Assembly: GCF_001936595.1 (NCBI RefSeq)
Contig: NZ_MLBG01000037.1
Span: 1-35,747, forward strand
Source of the DNA: Desulfovibrio sp. DV
GTDB lineage: Bacteria > Desulfobacterota > Desulfovibrionia > Desulfovibrionales > Desulfovibrionaceae
DNA: 35,747 nt
Direction of reading: 5' to 3'
Shown here: positions 26,136 to 33,922 of the stretch, piece by piece
Position numbering within the stretch: position 1 is the first letter of the stretch
Layout of the letters: the number at the start of each line of letters is the position of its first letter
Made by a program: the position numbers and the translations under genes
Notes under the pieces: model-generated
The model's database searches: none
Told to the model about the DNA's origin: nothing
What the model saw: the letters and a program-made list of their open reading frames with translations, nothing else

Positions 26136-26921
26136 ATGATGCACATGTTTTTGCCGGCCCTGGTCGTGGCCGGCACCAAAAGCGGCTGCGGCAAGACATC
26201 CGTGGCCCTTGGCCTCATGCGGGCCCTCACCCGGCGCGGCTTGGCCGTTGCCGCCTTCAAGGCCGGACCGGATTTCATCGATCCCGGCCACCACGCCCTG
26301 GCAACCGGCCGGGCCAGCCACAATCTCGACGACTGGATGTGCGGCGAGGCCGGCGTGCGGGAAACCTTTGCCCGCTGCGCTGCCGGGGCCGACGTCGCCG
26401 TCATCGAGGGCGTGATGGGCCTTTTCGACGGTATCTCGGCCACGGATGAGGCCGGCAGCACGGCCCGGCTGGCCAAGCTGCTCGGGCTGCCGGTGCTGCT
26501 GGTGGTCGACGCCGCCTCCATGGCCCGGTCTGTGGCGGCCATGGCCCTTGGCTATGTGCGCTTCGATCCGGATCTCACCTTTTGCGGCATCCTCCTCAAC
26601 AACGCCGGCAGCCCGTCCCATGCCGCGCTTCTGGCCGAGTCCCTGGCTGCCGCCCTGCCCGAGGTGCCGGTCTGGGGCGTGTTGCCGCACCAGGGCGACA
26701 TCACTGTCCCCTCGCGCCATCTGGGGCTGGTGACCGCCGAGGATTCCATCGATGTGGCCAAACGCCTGGACGCCCTGGCCGACTGGCTCGAAGCCGCCAT
26801 TGACCTCCCGGCCCGCCTCGCCGCCCTCCCCTTTTCCTCAGGACACCTGCCCACCCAGGCCCCTATTCCCACCCCGCCCCAGCATCCCCACCCGCCCCAT
26901 CCAGGGGGTCCGGGGGGATGA
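26136..26921 (+). CDS. cbiA: Cobyrinate a,c-diamide synthase, ATP-binding half (split CbiA)
   Basis: A 261-residue N-terminal half of CbiA, which amidates the a- and c-acetate side chains of cobyrinate using ATP and glutamine. ATG 26136 is chosen; ATGs at 26139 and 26145 are also in frame. The P-loop is at 12-21 (AGTKSGCGKT), followed by FKAGPDFIDPGHHALATGR, NLDDWMC, EGVMGLFDG and LPVLLVVDAASMARSVAA. The domain finishes at WLEAAIDLPARLAALP. It then runs into a Pro/His-rich tail that enters the palindromic repeat and stops at TGA 26919-26921, inside the repeat core. Intact CbiA proteins are about 450 residues in one chain; here the glutaminase half is a separate frame. Confidence 0.9.
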   Translation: MMHMFLPALVVAGTKSGCGKTSVALGLMRALTRRGLAVAAFKAGPDFIDPGHHALATGRASHNLDDWMCGEAGVRETFARCAAGADVAVIEGVMGLFDGISATDEAGSTARLAKLLGLPVLLVVDAASMARSVAAMALGYVRFDPDLTFCGILLNNAGSPSHAALLAESLAAALPEVPVWGVLPHQGDITVPSRHLGLVTAEDSIDVAKRLDALADWLEAAIDLPARLAALPFSSGHLPTQAPIPTPPQHPHPPHPGGPGG

Positions 26922-27024
26922 TCCCCCCCGGCGGGGTGCAGGGGCAGGGCCCCTGCCGGGAAAGTCCAGAAGGGGCAGCGCCCCTTTTGGCCCCCGGAGA
27001 GGTGCAGGGACAGCGCCCCTGCCG
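26901..27024 (-). repeat. Composite palindromic repeat inserted between the two cbiA domains
   Basis: About 124 bases of stacked inverted repeats: CCGGGGGG-ATGAT-CCCCCCC (26910-26929), GCAGGGGC/GCCCCTGC (26938-26956), an 11-bp stem with one G-T pair around AAGGGGCAGCGCCCCTT (26966-26990), and GCAGGG/CCCTGC (27004-27022). The third block plus CCCCCGGAG matches module 1 of the dispersed repeat read in reverse, and the first matches module 2. The element is therefore in the opposite orientation to the host gene, unlike the other three copies. Boundaries are approximate. Its ATGAT core (26918-26922) supplies both a stop and a start codon. Confidence 0.8.
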
Positions 27025-27652
27025 GCTCGCCGTCGCCCGCGATCAGGCGTTCTGCTTCTATTACGGCGAAAATCTGCGGCGGCTGGAGGCGGCCGGACTG
27101 CGGCTGGTGCCGTTTTCGCCGCTGGCGGACGCGGCGCTGCCACCGGGGGTGGACGGGCTGTATCTGGGCGGGGGGTATCCGGAGGTCCATGCGGCGGCGC
27201 TGTCGGGCAACGCGGCCATGCGCCGGGCGGTGCGGGATTTTTGCCGGTCCGGCCGGCCGGTCTATGCCGAGTGCGGCGGGTTTATGTATCTCATGGAATC
27301 CCTTGCCGACCTGGATGGCCGGCAGTGGCCCATGGCCGGGGTGTTTGCGCTCCAGGCGGCCATGGGCGGGCGCTTTGCCGCCCTGGGCTACCGGGAGGTG
27401 ACCACCCGGGCGGCGACGCTGCTGGGGCCGGCCGGAACGGTGCTGCGCGGCCATGAGTTCCACTATTCACGCCTGACCCGGGTGCCGGCCGGCATCCCGG
27501 CCGTGTATGGCCTGACCGGACGCAAGGGGGTCATCGACACGCCCGAAGGCTTTGTGGCCGGGGGAACCCTTGGCAGCTACGTGCATCTTCATTTCGGCAG
27601 CAACCCGGAAGCTGCGGCCCATTTCGCCGCAGCCTGCGCGGAGGGACGATGA
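26918..27652 (+). CDS. cbiA: Cobyrinate a,c-diamide synthase, glutaminase half (split CbiA)
   Basis: A 244-residue C-terminal half. It begins at ATG 26918 within the repeat core, overlapping the stop of the first half by ATGA and preceded by G-rich sequence that could serve as a ribosome-binding site. Residues 1-35 (MIPPGGVQGQGPCRE...) are encoded by the repeat. The native domain then starts abruptly at RLAVARDQAFCFYYGENL. Class I glutaminase features are intact: DGLYLGGGYPEVHA, nucleophile Cys119 in VYAECGGFMYLME, and the C-terminal GSYVHLHFGSN His. All recognised active-site segments of both halves are preserved, so a two-subunit enzyme is possible. A frameshifted, non-functional remnant is the alternative. 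Its stop overlaps the cbiD start (ATGA). Confidence 0.88.
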   Translation: MIPPGGVQGQGPCRESPEGAAPLLAPGEVQGQRPCRLAVARDQAFCFYYGENLRRLEAAGLRLVPFSPLADAALPPGVDGLYLGGGYPEVHAAALSGNAAMRRAVRDFCRSGRPVYAECGGFMYLMESLADLDGRQWPMAGVFALQAAMGGRFAALGYREVTTRAATLLGPAGTVLRGHEFHYSRLTRVPAGIPAVYGLTGRKGVIDTPEGFVAGGTLGSYVHLHFGSNPEAAAHFAAACAEGR

Positions 27653-28758
27653 AACGCGACGGGCCGCTGCGCGAAGGATTTACCACCGGCACGGCCGCTT
27701 CCGGGGCGGCCAAGGCGGCCACGCTGCTCCTTATAACCGGCCGCGCCCCGGAGACGGTGGACGTGGGGCTGCCCGGCGGCGGGCGGCTGACCCTGCCCGT
27801 GGCCGAAGCCCGCCTTGAGGGCGAGACGGCTGTGGCCACCATCATCAAGGACGCCGGCGACGACCCGGACGTGACCCATGGCGCGGCCATCGGCTGCCGG
27901 GTGTCGCGGCTGGACGGGGCAGCGGACGGGACCGTGGTTGTGGACGGCGGCGAGGGGGTCGGGCGCGTCACCCTGCCGGGGCTGCCGGTGGCGGTGGGGT
28001 TGGCCGCGATCAATCCCGCCCCCAGAGCGCAGATTGCCGCGGCCGTGGCCGAGGCCATACAGCTTGCTGGCGGGGCCGGAGGATTTTCGGCCGTGGTGAC
28101 GGTGGCAAATGGCGAGGAACTGGCCCGGAAGACGCTCAACGGACGCCTGGGCATCGTGGGCGGCCTATCCATTCTCGGCGTGTCGGGCATTGTGCGGCCG
28201 TTTAGCCATGACGCCTGGCAGACGTCGATCAGCGAGGCCCTGGACGTGGCCAGGGCGCTTGGCCATGACACGGTGGGCTTTTCCACGGGCCGGCGCAGCG
28301 AGGCCCTGCTGCGAGCGGCTGTGCCGGAGCTGCCGGAAACGGCGCTCATGCAGGCGGCGGATTTTTTTGCCTTTGCCCTGGCCGAGGCAGCCGGACGAAA
28401 ATTTGGCCGAATCGTCTGGGCGGCCTTTGGCGGCAAGCTGGTCAAGATGGCCCAGGGTCTGGCCAACACCCACGCCCACCGGGGCGACACGGACTTTTCC
28501 GCCCTGGCCGGCTGGTGCGCCGCTGCCGGCTGGCCGGCCGAGCTGGCCAGCCAGGCCGGGACGGCCAATACCGCCCGCCATGCCCTGAAGATGGCGGCCT
28601 CGCCCGAGGCCAGGGCGGCCCTGGTGGCGGTCCTGGCCGGTGAGGCGTTGGGCCATATGCGCCGGTTTGCCGGTCCCGGCCCGGGCCTCACCCTGCTCGT
28701 CTTCGACTTCGACGGCAGCCTGCTTGGCCGCTTCGAAGAAAGTCCTATTCGTCCTTGA
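27649..28758 (+). CDS. cbiD: Cobalt-precorrin-5B C1-methyltransferase
   Basis: A 369-residue protein that methylates C-1 of the corrin ring in the anaerobic cobalamin pathway. CbiD signatures are clear: LREGFTTGTAASGAAKAA at the N-terminus, IIKDAGDDPDVTHGA, VGRVTLPGLPVAVGLAAINP, LNGRLGIVGGLSILGVSGIVRP and MAQGLANTHAHRGDTDF. The ATG overlaps the stop of split cbiA by four bases, so the three are one translational unit. Its last 14 bases overlap the end of convergent gpsA. Length is normal. Confidence 0.95.
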   Translation: MKRDGPLREGFTTGTAASGAAKAATLLLITGRAPETVDVGLPGGGRLTLPVAEARLEGETAVATIIKDAGDDPDVTHGAAIGCRVSRLDGAADGTVVVDGGEGVGRVTLPGLPVAVGLAAINPAPRAQIAAAVAEAIQLAGGAGGFSAVVTVANGEELARKTLNGRLGIVGGLSILGVSGIVRPFSHDAWQTSISEALDVARALGHDTVGFSTGRRSEALLRAAVPELPETALMQAADFFAFALAEAAGRKFGRIVWAAFGGKLVKMAQGLANTHAHRGDTDFSALAGWCAAAGWPAELASQAGTANTARHALKMAASPEARAALVAVLAGEALGHMRRFAGPGPGLTLLVFDFDGSLLGRFEESPIRP

Positions 28759-29737
28759 GCGTCCGGGTCATGAGGTCGTAGACGGCCTGTCCCGGCTCCT
28801 TGTCCTGATAGAGGATGGCGTAGACCTGCTCGGTGACGGGCATTTCAACGCCGACCTTTTGGCGCAGGGCGTAGACGGCCTCGGTGGTCTTGACCCCCTC
28901 GGCCACCATCTTCATCTCGGCCAGGATGTCCAGGAGCTTTTGGCCCTTGGCCAGCCGCAGGCCGACCTGCCTATTGCGCGACAGGTCGCCGGTGCAGGTC
29001 AGCACCAGATCGCCCATGCCCGACAGGCCCATGAAGGTCTGGCGGTCGGCCCCCATGGCCTTGCCGAGCCGGCTCATCTCGGTCAGGCCCCGGGTGATGA
29101 GCGCGGCCCGGGCGTTGCCGCCAAAACCCAGGCCGTCGGCCACGCCGGCGGCAATGGCGATGATGTTTTTGATGGCGCCGCCAAGCTCCACCCCGCGCAC
29201 GTCGGTTGCGGTGTAGACCCGGAAGTACGGCGTGGACAGGGCTTCCTGCACTTCCTTGCCGGCCTTTTTATCCTTGCAGGCCAGGGTCACGGCGGTTGGC
29301 ATCTCGCGGATGACCTCGTAAGCGAACGACGGCCCGGAGAGCATGGCGAACCGCGGCTTGATGGCGGCCAGGGCGTCATCGCACACCTGGGACATGGTCA
29401 TCAGGCTGTCGAGTTCGATGCCCTTGCTGGCGCAGATGATGACCGGATTTTTCGGCAGATATTTAACGAACCGCTGGTAGGCGTTTCGGATGAACTGGCT
29501 GGGTACGGTAAAAATGAAATGCTTGGCTCCGTCGGCCACACTGGCCGCATCGGTGCTGACTTCGAGGGTGTCGGAAAGCTTGCGGCCGGGCAGATACCAG
29601 GAATTTTCCCGGGTGGTGCGGATCTCGTGCATCACCGTTTGTTCCCGCACCCACAACCGGGCCTCGTGGCCGTTTTTCGCCAGCATGTCGGCCAGGGTGG
29701 TGCCCCAGCTGCCGCCGCCTATCACCGCGATCTTCAT
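28745..29737 (-). CDS. gpsA: Glycerol-3-phosphate dehydrogenase [NAD(P)+]
   Basis: A 330-residue cytoplasmic enzyme that reduces dihydroxyacetone phosphate to sn-glycerol-3-phosphate for phospholipid synthesis. The N-terminal IAVIGGGSWGTTLADMLAKNGH is the dinucleotide-binding fold. FIFTVPSQFIRNAYQRF, ICASKGIE, MLSGPSFAYEV, GVELGGAIKNIIAIAAGVADGLGFGGNARAALITRG-type motifs (positions about 180-216) and the catalytic Lys region are all intact. A GGAGGGAG ribosome-binding site precedes the ATG. The leader contains two GC-rich inverted repeats (GGCGCGGC/GCCGCGCC near 29756-29778 and GCCGCC/GGCGGC next to it). Confidence 0.96.
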   Translation of the reverse strand: MKIAVIGGGSWGTTLADMLAKNGHEARLWVREQTVMHEIRTTRENSWYLPGRKLSDTLEVSTDAASVADGAKHFIFTVPSQFIRNAYQRFVKYLPKNPVIICASKGIELDSLMTMSQVCDDALAAIKPRFAMLSGPSFAYEVIREMPTAVTLACKDKKAGKEVQEALSTPYFRVYTATDVRGVELGGAIKNIIAIAAGVADGLGFGGNARAALITRGLTEMSRLGKAMGADRQTFMGLSGMGDLVLTCTGDLSRNRQVGLRLAKGQKLLDILAEMKMVAEGVKTTEAVYALRQKVGVEMPVTEQVYAILYQDKEPGQAVYDLMTRTLKDE

Positions 29738-29876
29738 AATGCTCCCTCCAGGCGCGGCAGAAAGGCCGCGCCGCTGCCGCCCGTGGCGGCCGTTTGGCGA
29801 TTACCCGCCACGGTTGCCTCTAGCACACAAAGCCGCTAAGGACAAAGGCTTTCCAGACGGCCAACCAGGAGGCGAC

Positions 29877-30365
29877 ATGGCAGATGCTCCGGGAATCACC
29901 CCGCTGACCGAACTCGACAAGGAAATCCTCAAGCAGGTGCAGGGCACGCTGCCTGATTCGGCCACGCCCTATGCCGACATCGCCGCTGCCGTGGGCACGG
30001 ACGAGGCCCATGTCGTGGCGCTGCTCTCCCGCATGGCCGAGACCGGGGAAATCCGCCGGTTCGGGGCCACGCTCAAGCACCAGAAGGCCGGCTACGGGGC
30101 CAACGTCATGGTGGCTTGGTCCGTGGACGAGGAAGACGTGGACCGGATGGGCGCGATCATGGCCAAACGCCAGGAGATCAGCCACTGCTACCACCGCGTC
30201 ACCTGCATGGAATGGCCGTACAACCTCTACACCATGATCCATGGCCGCTCGCCCGAGGACTGCCAGGCCGTGGTGGCTGCCCTGGCCGCCGAAACCGGCC
30301 TGGACGATTTCGCCATGCTCTTTAGCCTCAAGGAGCTCAAGAAAGTCAGTATGCGCTATTTCTAG
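29877..30365 (+). CDS. ahbB: Sirohaem decarboxylase subunit, AhbB-like
   Basis: A 162-residue Lrp/AsnC-fold protein; AGGAGG at 29867-29872 fixes the start, and the frame's upstream extension is not coding. Sirohaem decarboxylase (AhbA/AhbB) converts sirohaem to 12,18-didecarboxysirohaem in the alternative haem pathway of sulfate reducers and archaea. The N-terminal winged helix (LDKEILKQVQGTLPDSATPY..., GEIRRFGATL) precedes the core. SHCYHR at 102-107 with His103 and His106, WPYNLYTMIHG, and a C-terminal KELKKVSMRYF fit AhbB better than AhbA. No ahbA partner is adjacent, though the two are normally separate polypeptides acting together. It appears monocistronic. Confidence 0.85.
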   Translation: MADAPGITPLTELDKEILKQVQGTLPDSATPYADIAAAVGTDEAHVVALLSRMAETGEIRRFGATLKHQKAGYGANVMVAWSVDEEDVDRMGAIMAKRQEISHCYHRVTCMEWPYNLYTMIHGRSPEDCQAVVAALAAETGLDDFAMLFSLKELKKVSMRYF

Positions 30366-30515
30366 CCAGAGCCGGCGACAGATCGCCGATGACTCTTGCC
30401 GTCAGCGGTATGGCGTGGCAGATATGGCGGCAATGAAACACTGCCTGCCCGCTCTGTCCTCGTCCACCCGGCCCCGGGGCCGGCTGCGGGACACAAGCCG
30501 CCAACCGCAACGGTC

Positions 30516-32810
30516 ATGCCGGCCCGTCGCCGTCTGATCCCCACTGCGCCGTATGCCCTGGCGCGGCCTCTGTTTGGGCCGGCCGTCGTTGTTTTTCTGC
30601 TTCTCCTTTGTCTGGCCCCGGTCCGGCCCGCTCTGGCGGCAAGCCCCGAATCCGGGCCGTCCATCGTCTCCCTGGCCGTTTTGGCCGCTCCGCCGGACAA
30701 CGCTTCCGTGGCCTGGGCCATCGACCAATATCAGGCCGGCCGCTTCCGCACTCTCCCGGGCAAAGTCTTCACCGCTTCGGGCGATGGCGTCTACTGGCTG
30801 CGCGTCACCGTCGCCATCCCGCCCGGCGTGGCCAGCCAAGCCTACGCCCTGGACCTCAACTGGCCGTTTTTGCGCCTGCTTGAGGCCTTCATCCCCGGCC
30901 AACCACTGGCCCAACCGGCAGCACACGGCGAGTGGAACCTCTATCGGCCGGACCCCGTGCCCCTGCCGCCGCAACTGCGCGGGAACGTCACCGTTTATGT
31001 GCGGCTGGCCGGCTACGGCAGCATCAACATCAACCCGGTCATCCTCCCTGCCAGGGACGCGGCCCGGGCCCTGGCCTTGCGACCCTGGATCCTGGGCCTT
31101 TTTTTCGGGCTGATGGGGTCGATGCTGGCCTACAACCTGTTCCTCTTCGTCTCGCTTCGCGACGCCAGCTATGGCTACTACGTGGCCAACGCCGCCCTGC
31201 TCATCGTCTACTACGCCTGTTCCTCCGGCCTTGCCGCGACAATTTTCCCCGCCCCCTCGCGGGAGGAGCATGCCCTTTTCTTCAAATGTTTCGAGCTTAC
31301 AACCGCCATGGTTTTTGCCACCATGGGGCTTTTTACCCGTTCATTCCTGCTCACCCGGGGCACCTGTCCGACCCTTGACCGCATCCTGTCCGGGCAGATC
31401 GCTGTTTCCCTTCTCCTGGTCCCGCTATTCCTGATCGGCCAGCGGGTAGGCGCAATCGCTTTCCTCGTTGCGCCCATGGTTGGCATGGCCACGGCCGCGA
31501 TCATCACGCTGGCGGCCGTGGCGCGCCTGCGGCAGGGCTTTCGCCCGGCAGCCGTCTTCCTGGTCGGTTGGGGATTTTATGTCCTGTGCGGGGCGCTGCA
31601 TTCCATGACCTGGGCCGGCATCGTGCCCGCCACCCCGGCCACTGTCCATGCGCCCATGGTCGGCACGGCAGCGGAAGTCTTCATCATGTCCCTGGCCCTG
31701 GCCTACCGGATCAAGCTATTGCGCGACCACGCCGTGCTCGCCGAACAGGAACGCCTGCGCCTGTCCGTGGCCAAGGCCCGGTCCGACGAGGCCCGGGAGG
31801 ATCTGGCCCGGGAAAACACCCTGCTCGCCATGATCCTTGACGACAACCGCTTCGGCATCGGCGTGGTGCAGGACGGCCGGTTCCAGTTCGCCAACCGCCA
31901 ACTGGCCCGGCAACTCGGCCGTGACGAACTGACCGGCCGGCTTCTGGCCGACGTGCCCCATGCCATGCCCTTTCTGGGCAACACCCTGGATATGACCCCG
32001 GAACGGGACAGCGAACGCGAAGTGGTGATCGGATCGGATGGGTCCAGCCGGACGCTGCTCGCCCTGGGCCGGTTGCTCGACCTCAAGCGGCCCGAGCTTG
32101 GCGCGGTCTATCTCGTGGAAGACGTCAGCGAAGCCAGACGCCTGGAGGAGCTTAAAAACGACATCGACCAGATCATGCGCCACGACCTCAAAAGCCCGCT
32201 GGCCACCATCTCCGGCATCCGGGAGGCCCTGGAGCTGGCCGGCCCGCTCACCCAGCGCCAACAGCGGCTGACAGCCCTGCTGGAACGGACGGTGGCCGAG
32301 ATGACCACGCGCATCAACCAATCGCTCTATCTGTACAAGCTCGAGGCCGGCAGCCTGCAGTTGACTCCCGCCCCCGTGCCCCTGGCCCGGCTGCTGGAGG
32401 ATGCCCGGCTGGAACTGGCCCCGTTTCTGTCGGCCGGCGGCCGCCTGGACATCGTCTATGACGCCCCGCCCGAGGCCTTTGTCATACTGGGCGAACGGGT
32501 GCTCCTGCTGTCGCTGTGGGTCAATCTGCTCAAAAACGCCCTGGAAGCGGCGGCAGAGTCAGGGCCGGTCACCGTGACGGTGTCCGATCCCCGCGCCCCG
32601 CGCGTGGCCATTGCCAACCCCGGCGAGGTGCCGCCCGGCGTGCGCGAGCGGTTTTTCAAAAAATACGCCACGGCCGGCAAAAGAGGCGGCACCGGGCTTG
32701 GGACCTACTCGGCCCGGCTCATCGCCCGGGCCTTCGGCGGCGACATCACCCTCGACACCTCGCGCCCGGGCATGACCACCGTCACGGTGACCGGCCTGCC
32801 CCCGGCCTGA
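30516..32810 (+). CDS. 7TMR-DISM sensor histidine kinase
   Basis: A 764-residue kinase. The ATG at 30516 is the most plausible start but has a poor ribosome-binding site. The signal peptide/first hydrophobic stretch is at about 15-42. A periplasmic 7TMR-DISMED2-like beta domain lies at about 50-180 (GVYWLRVTVAI..., NVTVYVRLAGYG). Seven membrane helices at about 190-405 follow, typical of 7TMR-DISM receptors. A coiled-coil at about 408-445 leads to a PAS-like domain (MILDDNRFGIGVVQDGRFQF, about 448-545). HisKA has His556 in IMRHDLKSPLATI; the HATPase_c domain has LLKNALEAA and KRGGTGLGTYSARLIARAFGG. The G1 box is degenerate (VAIANPGEVPPG). It is an orphan kinase without an adjacent receiver. 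Confidence 0.88.
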   Translation: MPARRRLIPTAPYALARPLFGPAVVVFLLLLCLAPVRPALAASPESGPSIVSLAVLAAPPDNASVAWAIDQYQAGRFRTLPGKVFTASGDGVYWLRVTVAIPPGVASQAYALDLNWPFLRLLEAFIPGQPLAQPAAHGEWNLYRPDPVPLPPQLRGNVTVYVRLAGYGSININPVILPARDAARALALRPWILGLFFGLMGSMLAYNLFLFVSLRDASYGYYVANAALLIVYYACSSGLAATIFPAPSREEHALFFKCFELTTAMVFATMGLFTRSFLLTRGTCPTLDRILSGQIAVSLLLVPLFLIGQRVGAIAFLVAPMVGMATAAIITLAAVARLRQGFRPAAVFLVGWGFYVLCGALHSMTWAGIVPATPATVHAPMVGTAAEVFIMSLALAYRIKLLRDHAVLAEQERLRLSVAKARSDEAREDLARENTLLAMILDDNRFGIGVVQDGRFQFANRQLARQLGRDELTGRLLADVPHAMPFLGNTLDMTPERDSEREVVIGSDGSSRTLLALGRLLDLKRPELGAVYLVEDVSEARRLEELKNDIDQIMRHDLKSPLATISGIREALELAGPLTQRQQRLTALLERTVAEMTTRINQSLYLYKLEAGSLQLTPAPVPLARLLEDARLELAPFLSAGGRLDIVYDAPPEAFVILGERVLLLSLWVNLLKNALEAAAESGPVTVTVSDPRAPRVAIANPGEVPPGVRERFFKKYATAGKRGGTGLGTYSARLIARAFGGDITLDTSRPGMTTVTVTGLPPA

Positions 32811-32930
32811 AGCCGGCCGGGGAAATCCACACGCACCGGACGTCGAGCCCGGCCCCCCCCGCCGGTTGCCCGGCCCGTCCACCACCAGCCGCCACCCCGG
32901 CTGCCTGAGCGGCCCGGCGCGTCCGGCCGG

Positions 32931-33734
32931 CTATGCCCCGGCGTTGCGGACGGCCCGGCGATCTTCCAGGGCCGTGCGGAAGGCTGGGGAATTGACCCGG
33001 TTTAACAGCAGCATGTCCTCGGTCTCAAGGGACCGGCGCAGTTCGTTGAGGTCGCTTTTGAGCAGTTTGCGGATGGCCAGCATGGTCGCCACCTGCCGCT
33101 CCTGGTAGTAATCGGCGATGGTCAGGGCCGCTTCCTCAACCTTGGACTCGGGCACGATCTTGTCCACGATGCCCAGGGTGAGCGCCTCTTCGGCCGTGAA
33201 ACGCGGCCACTGGAGCACCTCGGCCGCCTTGCCCGCCCCGAGCATCCGCGACAGGAAATAGCCGCCGCCGCCCTTGGGGACGGTGCCAAGTTCGGCAAAG
33301 GTGTTTTCAAAGACCGTGTGTTCGGAAACGATGCGGTAGTCGCAGGCCAGAGCCATGTTGAGATGAAACAGCGAAATGCGTCCGCAATCGGCGTTGATCG
33401 TCACCTTGTTTAGGCCGGCCATGGTGACGGTGTAGTTATTGACGAGGTTGAGCAGCCGCTGGAGCAGGTAATCCTCCCGGCGCGAGGCGAGCAGGGACTC
33501 GAAGAACTCCAGGGTTTCGTCGCCGCCGGCTTTCTCCGACGCCCCGATAAACGTCACCACATTCACTTCATCGGTGCGGGAAATGATCTCCAGGTGGTCG
33601 AAAAAGGTGTCTATCTTTTTGAGATCCCCGGCGTGGCGGGCAAAATGCGGCTTGCCGCGCACAAGCAACATGCTGTCGCGGCGCTCGGCAGAGAAAAATT
33701 CATTATCCGTGACAAGGCTGGTCGTGACTTCCAT
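32931..33734 (-). CDS. Crotonase-fold (enoyl-CoA hydratase/isomerase family) protein, divergent active site
   Basis: A 267-residue protein; GGGAGGACGTC leads the ATG at 33734. The crotonase fold is recognisable from LACDYRIVSEHTVFENTFAELGTVPKGGGGYFLSRMLG and AAEVLQWPRFTAEEALTLGIVDKIVP. The usual oxyanion-hole segment GxAxGGGxxLA is replaced by ADCGRISLFHLNMA, and no CAGxD-type first loop is seen. The Glu of FAELG may correspond to a catalytic Glu. An unusual substrate or a non-hydratase role is therefore likely. It is divergent from the acyl-CoA-synthetase-family gene, which suggests a shared CoA-ester context. Confidence 0.8.
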   Translation of the reverse strand: MEVTTSLVTDNEFFSAERRDSMLLVRGKPHFARHAGDLKKIDTFFDHLEIISRTDEVNVVTFIGASEKAGGDETLEFFESLLASRREDYLLQRLLNLVNNYTVTMAGLNKVTINADCGRISLFHLNMALACDYRIVSEHTVFENTFAELGTVPKGGGGYFLSRMLGAGKAAEVLQWPRFTAEEALTLGIVDKIVPESKVEEAALTIADYYQERQVATMLAIRKLLKSDLNELRRSLETEDMLLLNRVNSPAFRTALEDRRAVRNAGA

Positions 33735-33854
33735 GACGTCCTCCCTAACGGCCCTGTGCCGATACAGAAAACCGTGCCAGTCCGGGGAGTTCCTGTCAAC
33801 ACGGCGGGCCGCCGCACCCCCGCGCCAAGGAGCGCACCCCGGCCGCAAAACCCC

Positions 33855-33883
33855 TTGCCTTGACCCCAAGAGGCCTCTATCCT
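33855..33883 (+). promoter_or_regulatory. Probable sigma-70 promoter for the acyl-CoA-synthetase-family gene
   Basis: TTGCCT (33855-33860), 17 bases and TATCCT (33878-33883). Transcription would start near 33890, which supports the TTG start at 33923 (with AAGGGGGA at 33907-33914) over a TTG at 33860. Confidence 0.5.
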
Positions 33884-33922
33884 TACCCAAACTTCCAACC
33901 AGCCAGAAGGGGGACCATCGCA

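Noticed and set aside
30468-30483. 16-bp perfect palindrome CCGGCCCCGGGGCCGG before the 7TMR-DISM kinase gene
   Set aside because: It is short and pure G/C with no loop. Such palindromes are common in GC-rich DNA and there is no second copy nearby.
33770-33800. TGGCAC element on the minus strand upstream of the crotonase gene
   Set aside because: The -24 half is perfect but the -12 half reads TCTGT, without the GC at the required position.
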